The notes under the pieces: generated by a model
What the model was told of the DNA's origin: nothing
What the model saw: the letters and a program-made list of their open reading frames with translations, nothing else
Database searches by the model: none
Part shown: piece after piece, positions 1 through 9,600 of the stretch
Numbering within the stretch: position 1 is the stretch's first letter
Layout: each line of letters starts with the position of its first letter
Source: Amblyornis subalaris
Lineage: Eukaryota; Chordata; Aves; Passeriformes; Ptilonorhynchidae
Direction of reading: 5' to 3'
Assembly (NCBI GenBank): GCA_018881555.1
Contig: JACAXG010000069.1
Location: 248,001 to 312,000 of the forward strand
Length of the DNA: 64,000 bases
Program-made: the position numbers and the translations under genes

Positions 1-145
1 CTGCCGAACCCGAGCCGGGGCCGCCGCGCCGCCAGACGCTGAAATATGATAATCAGCACAGCTGCGCCGCGCCGCCCGCAGCCAATGGGCGCGCGCGGGC
101 GTGACGTCCCCGCGCGTGACGTCAGGCCAATGGCGAGCGGGCTGA
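1..145 (+). promoter_or_regulatory. ISL1: ISL1 proximal promoter, CpG-rich, paired CCAAT and CRE motifs
   Basis: CpG-dense sequence directly upstream of the 5' UTR. CCAAT boxes lie at 82-86 and 127-131. A CRE-like TGACGTC is at 102-108 and a full TGACGTCA at 117-124, so CCAAT and CRE elements alternate within 50 bp. No convincing TATA box is visible at a useful distance, which fits a CpG-island promoter. These motifs are typical NF-Y and CREB/ATF sites; that they are used here is inference. The window starts inside the island, so the distal promoter is missing. Confidence 0.7.
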
Positions 146-440
146 GTTGGAGCAGAGAAGTTTGAGTAAGAGATAAGGGCGAGGCGAGTGCCCGCGCCGC
201 CAGCGCCCAGCTCGGCACCGCCGCGCCTCCGCACCGCACCGCACCGCACCGCACCGCACCGCGCCCCGCGCCGCTCCTGCTCCGCGCCGCCGCCGCTCCT
301 GCTCCGCACCGCCGCCGCGCCGCGCCGCTCCGCTCTGCTCCGCGTGGCAGGACCCCGCCGCGCCCCCGGCGCCGCGCCCCGCACCGCGCCTCGCCGCGCG
401 TCCCCTTCTCTCTCCGCAGCCCTGACAGTGTCTCCCACGC
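1..440. other. CpG island over the ISL1 promoter and start of the 5' UTR
   Basis: Very high G+C and CpG density from base 1 to about 440, including near-tandem GCACC and CGCCGC runs around 228-320. It ends abruptly where T-rich sequence begins near 455. The 128-codon open frame through it is low-complexity (A, P, R, S) and is a composition artefact. The island is probably cut by the window start. Confidence 0.85.
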
Positions 441-655
441 CGGTGGTGTTTTGTGCCATTTTCTTTTTTTTTTCCTTTTTTTTTTCCGATTTCGATTTTT
501 TTTTTTTTTTTTTTTTGCTTCTGTTATTACCACTTCTACTTTATTATTATTATTATTATTATTTTTATTTTTAGCGACAGCTCTCAAACCTACTTTGGGG
601 TCTTAAAACGAAACCGTACACCATTTCACTGTGGACATTACACCCTCTTACAGAT
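146..655 (+). other. ISL1: ISL1 5' UTR (start approximate)
   Basis: Transcribed leader inferred from the promoter motifs upstream and the start codon at 656. The 5' half is GC-rich; about 459-572 is pyrimidine- and T-rich, with T runs and a (TTA)n stretch ending in TTTTTAG at 573. I find no ATG between about 132 and 655, so scanning ribosomes would meet the ISL1 start first. The T-rich tract followed by AG resembles a splice acceptor, but no matching 5' UTR intron can be shown from sequence alone. The transcription start is not determined. Confidence 0.6.
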
Positions 656-683
656 ATGGGAGACATGGGAGACCCACCAAAAA
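656..683 (+). CDS. ISL1: ISL1 coding exon 1 (start, residues 1-9 plus one base)
   Basis: Encodes MGDMGDPPK plus the first base of K10, and ends at donor GTAAGG (684). G at -3 and at +4 gives a strong initiation context at 656. The ATG at 665 (M4) is similarly placed and would give a product three residues shorter. Confidence 0.95.
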
Positions 684-3600
684 GTAAGGCGGAATCTTTA
701 CCGTTGTTGGAATAAATGTGCTGTCTATTGTAATCGTCTCAGACAGACGAACTGCTAAAGTGCTGAACTTCATTTGAATGGTAGAGAAGGTGCCTTTGTT
801 GCCATGCCTGCATGCTTGCTCTGTCGTAGCCTTATATGTTAACAGCCTGGGGTCCTACTCTCTTTTAAAGTTTGGGGAGCAGACAGGATTTTAATGGGAT
901 CTCCGGCCACGGAGCCTTAAATTCTTCTCGTGATAGACTGCGATGAGGCTGTCTGACTATCCAGCACCTAGTCGGTCTAGGGGTATTAGCATTAGACTTG
1001 CAAAAGAGAGCAAGTGACAACGGTAATGATGCTTGCTCTTGCTAGAAGCCTCGACTCCCTTCTTCTGAGGGAAAGGGCTGAATGGGAAGTGCACTCAGCC
1101 ATGCTTCATCGTTTCCAGTCAGAGCCTCTTAAAATACCAAATGAAACACATAGGTGCTCTCCTCGTAAGGCAGGGCATTCGAACAAACAAACAATAAAAT
1201 AAAAATTAAACAACATGGGAGTTTGGAGTTTTGATTCCGTGCAAGGTTTGTGAAATGAGGACCTTCACCTCAAAGACTCTTCACATTTGCATTTTAACAT
1301 ATGTTCCGCCTCCTTTCTAAGCGAGGCAAGGTTTTGATGGCACACCTCAATTACCATCCAAAAGTGTAATACTCTTAAAAAATCAAAAAAAAGCAACCCA
1401 AAAAACCCAACAAACACAACCCCCCCTCCAAATAAACAAACAAACAAAAAAGGCAGAAACCAAACAACACTCCCAGAATACGCTTTATAAGGGAATGACA
1501 TTAAAAGTGTGTTTATCTCTGTAGGAGAGTAAACGGTTAGTCAATCATGTATTTATTTTCATTTCAGAAAAACGTCTGATTTCCCTATGTGTTGGTTGCG
1601 GCAATCAAATTCACGATCAGTATATTCTGAGGGTTTCTCCGGATTTGGAATGGCATGCGGCGTGTTTGAAGTGTGCAGAGTGTAATCAGTATTTGGACGA
1701 GACCTGTACGTGCTTTGTTAGGGATGGCAAAACCTACTGTAAAAGAGATTATATCAGGTACGCCATTTACGTTGTTCTAATTGTTTGGTGAGATTTTACT
1801 TTTCTTTTTAACTTTATAAATTTGACAGATGCGTTAAGAGGAAAAACTGTGAGGAAGAGAGTAAAAGATAACTGGTATGTTTTTACGTGTTTTCCCAGAA
1901 ACAGACCAGTGAGGAAAAAAGTTAGTCGTGAAGTTTTTTATTCCATAATTTCAAATGCAAATTTCCGTATTGAGAGAACTAGGTTCGGGACTGTGTGGGA
2001 CTTTACCGAGGACTTTGTAATGCATCCTGTGTTTCTAACCAAGTGGGGAATCGTAGGTAATGAAGAATATTTTGAATAGTGTAGATATTATGAGCAACAC
2101 GGAACAGATGGTTTTCTAGCACAACCTGAGAAATGCATCTCTCTGTGTTTTTGCAAAGACATAGTGGCATTCAAAAGAAAGGCACCTCAAGCATGTATGC
2201 CGTAAAAATAAATACATGGGTAGAAAAAAAAAAAAGAAAAAGAAAACCCTACTTGAACTAGGCCTATCAAAAACAAAAAGCAAAAGGAAAACTAAAACAA
2301 ACCCCAAATTTCCTTCTGATTCAAGGATCCTTTTATAGGGATGTTAAAACCTAGACTGAAATGTTTCTTAGCTAAAATAACTGACATTTAATCTTTTTTA
2401 AATATTAACCCCTTTGGTGATATCTGACTGCCTTTTCTTTCTTATCTTATCTGTACTGATGAATTAGACAGAGCAGATCAAATTGCCCATCATCTGTTCG
2501 CGAACAATTGGGTATATTTAGATAATGGAACCGCTTCCTTCCTCACATTAAAATCTGGTAACTGATAAAATGTGAGAGTTGCCAATGCTGACACTATAGA
2601 GAAACCAAAGCAGGAATTTCGAGTGTGTTTATTATTTGTGCTCCTGGGTCATGCTGATCCGTTTCAGTGTCGCCTCCTGGGTTTGCCAAATCAGAAGTTT
2701 GTATGACACCGAGGTATGAAAAGTATTTTATTTTTTTACAGAAAGTTTTGAAAGCAAATCACGTAGCCACCTAAGATATCTTCTGATTTCTGTTCAATTC
2801 TGAATTGAAATAAAACCCTTGAGTCTTTCCTTCTCTAGTGCACGGTTTATTAGTAGACCATTCCTTCAAGCCATTGCGAGATTATTCTCCAAGTTCTATA
2901 ATGGCGAAAACCACAGCGCTTTTTTTCTTTTTTAAATTATTTTCTTTTAAACGAACTTTGGAGCCGTTCTTTCAAATGTTGTCCTTTCGCTAATTTCAAA
3001 TGAAAGGAAAACGTTTGGACTGAAACGTGTTCACATACCTTCTGATAGAACTAAGCAGGAGAAATTTAAACAGAAAAAAAAAAAATTGCAGCTCTTTTAA
3101 TACAATTAATACATTTAATTTGCTACAATTTAAAAAGGAAATGTACATAACACACAAGTTGATGTTAGAATTAGACTGTGAGCCAATCTTTAAATGCCAA
3201 ACCTGTGGGCAACCACCGCAACTTTTGTACCTATGAACACACGTACTTTACGATTACTTTGTTCTTTTGCTGTTTAGCTGTTTGTGTTTTTTCTTCTCAA
3301 AACTGTGTAATTCGGATATATGGATCTCTGAATATAGGACTAGTACACCTCTGTAGCCATAGCAGCTAAAGAAATGTGTACTCACAAGCATACATTACAG
3401 ACTGTATCTCTAAGGAAGTATACCGGTGAGGAAATCAGTGGGGATAAATATTAGCTCAGTTTTAGGAGCAGCTTTCACAGTTCTGTGGATCGTGAGCTTG
3501 CAGATGTGCATGTACCCGTACATTTGCGGAAAGATGTTAATTTTACATCATGCCGAGGACTTGTGGCTAAGGAGCACCCGGTGGGAGCCGAGATACTGTG

Positions 3601-6600
3601 CAGTTCTAGACACTCGAGTTGAAGCGTTTTCTCGTGTTCAACTACTGATGGGTGAACTGTCCACCTTTCCTCCACGGGAGGCGAGGAGCCCGCTACCCAC
3701 TCCAGAAACGCATTATTTGCGGTGGGGTGCTGTCAGGGAGAAGTTGCCCTCTCATTCCTACTGGAGTGCTTGAGCCCCGGCTCAAGGTGGGAGCGTCAGA
3801 AGGAGGGGAGACGGGGCGGGAAGCTGAGGTAGAGACAGGCTGCAGAGCCAGAGCATCGAAACTGCCTTTTAGTTGGGGGCTGGAGAGAGGAGTTACACTA
3901 CTCTATATGTGAGCCATGTGCGTAGGCTTATATTGTCGTATAAAATTAACCTGGTGAGAAGAGACAAGGAGAAGAGAACCTGTGCTGGCAGTCACCCGTG
4001 ATGTGTCCCAGAGGCTAAGCTGATGGCAGCCGGAGCACACATCAAGCGGCACAAGTCTTGTGTGAGTTCCGTGCAAAAAGTATCACAATTTGGTGAGGCT
4101 GGCAGGTTTCTGTCCGGGGAGTGGATGGCAGCTTCGGCAGTCTCGCCTTTCCCTGGTGTGCCCGGGTGGTTCAGTTTAGCCCCAGGCCAGGCTAGGTCAG
4201 GTGAGGAGGCAGGGAGAGGGCAGGGATGGCCCCACTCTTGCTGCAGCCCGAGCGCTGGGGCAAGAGGGAGCGGTCGGATACCCTCGGGAAAAAGGGGGGT
4301 CGTTTTTTGTTTCTTCTTACACCTCTGCCTCCCAGCTCTCGTCTTACACTGGTGTGTTCGGGTCCACTCCGCCTTTTACGGCATCTGGTTCAGGGCACCG
4401 ACTGCAAACGAATCCGGCTTATTCCTTTTCTCTTCTGGCTTCTGTATTTCCCATGCTTTTTAAAGCACTGGATTGTGTGTGGCGCGTCTACGCGGGGCCA
4501 GGGGCTGCCCACGAGCGGGAGTGAAAACCTCTTTCTTTTTCCCTTTCCTTTCTCCCCCCCGCCCCTTCCCTGCCCTCCCCCTTCCCCCTCCCGTGCTCTC
4601 CCTCCTTCCCTCCCTTCTCCTTCTTTCTGGGCTGGGCCCTGCTCAGGTTATACGGCATCAAGTGCGCCAAATGCAGCATCGGCTTCAGCAAGAATGACTT
4701 CGTGATGCGCGCCCGCGCCAAGGTGTACCACATCGAGTGTTTCCGCTGCGTGGCCTGCAGCCGCCAGCTCATCCCCGGCGATGAATTCGCCCTGCGGGAG
4801 GACGGCCTCTTCTGCCGGGCGGATCACGACGTGGTGGAGCGGGCCAGCCTGGGCGGCGGGGACCCCCTCAGCCCCCTGCACCCCGCCCGGCCGCTGCAGA
4901 TGGCAGGTACCGCCCGCGCCCAGCGCCGCGGAAACCCGCGGGGTTTGGCGATGCCCGGTCCCGCGCCGGGCGGCAGGGAGAGCCTCACGCTCCCAGTGGG
5001 TCCCGCGCCTCCGCGGAGAGCCGGCTCCGAGCGTGCGCGCCCGCGGAGAGGCGGCGGCAGCGACGCGCCCCACGCTCGGGGCTGCTGCGGGTCCGGCTGC
5101 CGCGAGAAACGCCCGCGTTCGCGGGACGCGTGGGGCGGAACACCTGCGGAGGGGCCGCGCCCCCGCCCGCCCGCCTGCCCCCCTCCTGCCCCCCTCCTGC
5201 CCCCCTCCTAGCCCCACCGCGCACCGGGTGCGGGAGTCCTCCGTCACCCTCCCCAAGCCCGGGGCAGCCCTGAGCCTGAGCCTGAGTCTGAGCGAGAGGG
5301 ACGAGCCGCTGCGGGGAGCAGGGCTGCGGCAAAGCGCAGACACCTCCGCTGCCTCAGGAACGTGTGGAGAAGCTGTTCTGAGCGCTGGAGGAAGTGGGGT
5401 CTGGAAAGAGATAGACTTCATAACTACAGGCTAGCGCTTAGGCTGTAATTTAAAACTGTCAACAAGCTAATCTTCGGTAATTGCCTTTTAAAGTGACTCT
5501 TGCCTTCTTGAAACGTTTCATGTGATTTGATGAGAATTTCATCTCAAAACTCAGCCTTGTAACTTCAAAGTCCCCCCACCTTACAACTTCACTCACACTT
5601 CCAGTTCTCGACGGCTACGTTCAGACACTCAGAGACGCTTAGCTTTAGGAAGGGACACGTCCCTGAGGCAGACTAGGCTGGACAATACAAGATTGGCCGG
5701 CGTTTTTGCTGTTCAAGTAACTGTAACTCGGAAGGTTATTTGTAAACACAGCTATTTCAAAACGGGCTCGTTTCCCTCTTCTAAGCTGCTTTCAGGTGAC
5801 ATATCTATATATAGGGAGATGTAATCCCGTAACTGATCAGGGCAGAATTCTAGAGAGATTGTGCTCTCCATATCGTGTTTGTGCATGTCTCCGAACGGCT
5901 TAGTGTGTCGGCAGGTACAATACTGATAAGATTTTAAGCCTTCGTATTGTCGTCATCGCATTTGCTGATGTATTGTTACAATTAGAGAAGTCGGAACACG
6001 ACTGTACAAAAGCGAGTACTTCTGACTGTTAGCTAAACAGTTTCAGAAAAAAAAAAATAAAAATTAGTGCTTTTGTTTTTCCCTCGACTGGGTCAGATTA
6101 CACCTACTAGCTACAGCTACACAACGCACAGAAGAATAGCAGAATCACTGGAACACTGAGCTCTTGATGTGATGCCACCCGTAGTTTTGCGTTTCTTGGC
6201 AGTTTCCACGAGTTGAAGCTGTACTTGCTCTCCTTTATAAAGCATTATATATATATTATATATATATATTATATATATATTATATATATATATTATTTTT
6301 TAATTATTCATCTAAGGTATAAGCCAATGCACTTAGCACCCCCACTTTCTGACATAAATCCCATCTCCCGTGCTTTGAGATACGAGGCTCTCACAGGCTT
6401 GTCGTCCATGGCATGGTGCAGAGGATTTGGCTTGTTTTGCTCTGGTTTGGAAGCGTCAAACTGCCGGGAGCCGTTCCATGTTATCACGGCTTCTGGCTAA
6501 ACTGAGCTAGATTCACTATACAAGAAGCAGACCCGAATCATGATTAATTTAAGAAGTATTCTTTCATTAATTTTCGGGCCAAAAGTCTGTTTTGGTGATT

Positions 6601-9600
6601 TGTCAGGAAATAAATACATAAAACACTCCTCCCGCTCCCTTCCTAGCTCACATACACCTTAGCGAACTTGCCCTCCCCTGTCAAGTTTCATACAGGTTCA
6701 AGCTTCTGTCATTAGGGGTTTTAGGGGGGTGGTTTGTTTTTGCAAATTAATTGTCTGTGGAGTCAGAAATGTCAGTCACTCCACCAATGCATAAAGCAGA
6801 GGAGGCTGCAGCAGCTCCGATAGATCTGAATGCTTGAATGGCCTTTGAAAGAGGGTTCATCACCCGCCCCCCCACCCGCCACCTCCCCCTGTCCCACCAG
6901 CTTAGATTCATAGTCTCTGCAGACTCCCTGCTTCCTACTCATGGGGATCCTGTTCCTCCCTTCCCCTTCCCTTACAGCAGAACCTATCTCTGCCAGACAG
7001 CCAGCTCTGCGGCCCCACGTCCACAAGCAGCCCGAGAAGACCACCCGAGTCCGGACTGTCCTTAATGAAAAACAGCTTCACACCTTGAGGACCTGCTACG
7101 CTGCCAACCCCAGACCTGACGCCCTCATGAAAGAGCAACTGGTAGAAATGACTGGCCTCAGCCCGAGGGTCATCAGGGTTTGGTTTCAAAACAAGCGATG
7201 CAAGGACAAAAAAAGAAGCATTATGATGAAGCAACTTCAGCAGCAGCAACCCAATGACAAAACTGTAAGTGGCTTCAGCCGTTGTCCGTGTGCTGCCTTA
7301 ATTCCCAAGGAGAAACGCCTGGGGTATGTCCGGCCCGGACTGCCCCAGGGCTCGGTTTGAAGCTGTTGATTTTTTGCGATCTCCCTTAAAACAAAGAAAA
7401 CAGTACCGCTTAGCTATTACCCGTTGGTTTCTGCTGTCAGTGCAATCGAAACAGACCACAACGCGGAGCCGGTTTAGGCTGCCCAAGGGAACCCAGTTTT
7501 TTGTGGGGCTAAGGATACGCAGTAGTTTAGACTAACTTCTGTGCAGCATGGATGAGACCTGCAGAGCTTATGGGATGTAATAAGCCCAGTCTAGTCTAAT
7601 ACTTATATTGCAAATGCAAAGGACTCCTTAAGGGGAAAACGACGCTTTTGCCCTCTTCCATACTTTTAAACAGGAATAAATCCAGGAGTAAAAAAAGTTT
7701 TTTAAAAAAAAGAGTAAAAAGAAAATTAATGTGTTTTCCTTAGCACTTTATATACTACAATGTGTGTGTGTTGCTCGATGCACTTACTGTAGAAAAAGAC
7801 AAATGCAATGCAAATTTTTCAGAATTACCATAGTGTTTACAGGTTAATTTATATATAGTTGTATATACGTAGAGTTCTAGTCTGCAAATATATGCATGAG
7901 TGATGTAAACAAGCAGAATGCACTTGGTTCAGCAGAACAAATTTTCTGTCTCCATTTAAAGCCAAATTTGTTTCTTTTTTTGTTTGTTTGTTTCTTTCTT
8001 TCTTTTTGTTGTTGTAAGTCCAACTGAAGAAGAGTCTGTTACTCTCCCTGTGTATATTGACTGACCTGAGAATGACTATTAATTCATAAGGCTGCCTAGT
8101 TAAGTGGAATTTAAGGAGTTTCATTTTACCCTGTTGGAATGCAATAAAACACGGTGTTATTAACTCTCCTGAACAATCTATTCGTCGAGGCTTGGACTTA
8201 TGTTGTGCACTGTGCCTGCACTACAGGGCATACTGAGAGGGCTGGGGCTTTTTTTTTGTCTTTTTTCTTTCTTTTTTTTTTTTTTTTTTTTTTTAAGAGC
8301 ACGGTAATGACGTACCCAGGTTTGCCGTGCAGTGGATATACGATCCAGTTAAGGTCAAGCAAAACAAAACCAGACTGGATGCGAACTATAGAAGGGATCG
8401 GGATTAACCGTTTCTCGTTCTGAGACGTGCGTTGGCAGTCGAGATATAGAGTGCTCGTGTTTAAGAAAGCTTGGGGTGGAGGGGGTATGCCTTCAGACGA
8501 ATAGGAGGATTAAAGGGAAAGAAAGTAAACTTCCACCGTGATAAAAGCAGCGAGTAGAAACAGGCTGACCTAGAGTAGAATAGAGTAAGACATTCACAGC
8601 AGATTAACAAAGCAAATACAAGCGACCGTATAGATAAGATAGAAAGCAGTTTATTGACTCAGCGCTTATATACAATAAAGCTAACCAAGCTCATTAACAT
8701 CTTTTGCTGGGCTGTTTACAGAATATCCAAGGGATGACAGGAACTCCAATGGTGGCTGCTAGTCCGGAGAGACATGACGGTGGTTTGCAGGCGAACCCCG
8801 TGGAGGTGCAGAGTTACCAGCCGCCCTGGAAAGTACTGAGTGACTTCGCGTTGCAGAGTGACATAGACCAACCTGCTTTTCAGCAACTAGTAAGTGTCGG
8901 TTCCCAGCCCGAGCCAGCCGGTACCCGGGGCAGAGCAATGGGCGATTCACTGAAGGTTCCAGATGCCCCCAGAGAGATGAGTAATCCAGACTAGCTGGGT
9001 TTTCCATAAATTGCAAGGTGGGCATGATTGCGTCTGTAAAAACAGAGAACTGAAAGGATTTCACAGAGCTTGGTGCAAAATCTACCTTAGTGTACAGCAG
9101 AGATATTGCTGAGTTGAGTGTGAGTTTGGATAAGGCCCGACCTAGGTCTCATAATAGCTCAGCCCGCACACTCCTGAAAACTGAAAGCACTTCACTGAAA
9201 CATTCTTTATATGTCACTTAATTATACTTACATTTGTGAAAGCAGTTACTAAAATTTGCCCCTCCCCACTTCAGGCCAATTTTGCCTTTATGCCGTAGGA
9301 TGAATTTTAAATGCATGATTACAATGTCAGCCAGGGCCCTTGTTTTGTCACACAAATATGAATCACTTACTTAAAATTTCAAAGTCCTTGTCTTAAGCAT
9401 GTGCCTCTAGATATAACTTTATGTATCTATATATACACATGAATCTATACATATATATATATAGCTTACAATAAATGTTGTTCTTTGGAAAGGAAATTCC
9501 TAGTACATATTTAGGTGAAAAATTCCAGCAATACAATAAACTACCTTCAGCCAAAAGAAAACAGACCTTTTAGAAAAAATTCTGTCCTTAACTCACTTCC

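Noticed and set aside
188..574. 128-codon open frame over the 5' UTR
   Set aside because: Composition-driven (P, A, R, S then F, L, Y runs), no domain, starts without ATG, and lies in the ISL1 leader.
1822..2079. 85-codon open frame in intron 2
   Set aside because: Directly after exon 2 but in a different transcript context, with no splice signals supporting an exon and no recognisable family.
4648..5421. 257-codon minus-strand open frame opposite exon 3
   Set aside because: Shadow of the GC-rich ISL1 exon 3 and CpG island; no domain and no minus-strand gene signals.
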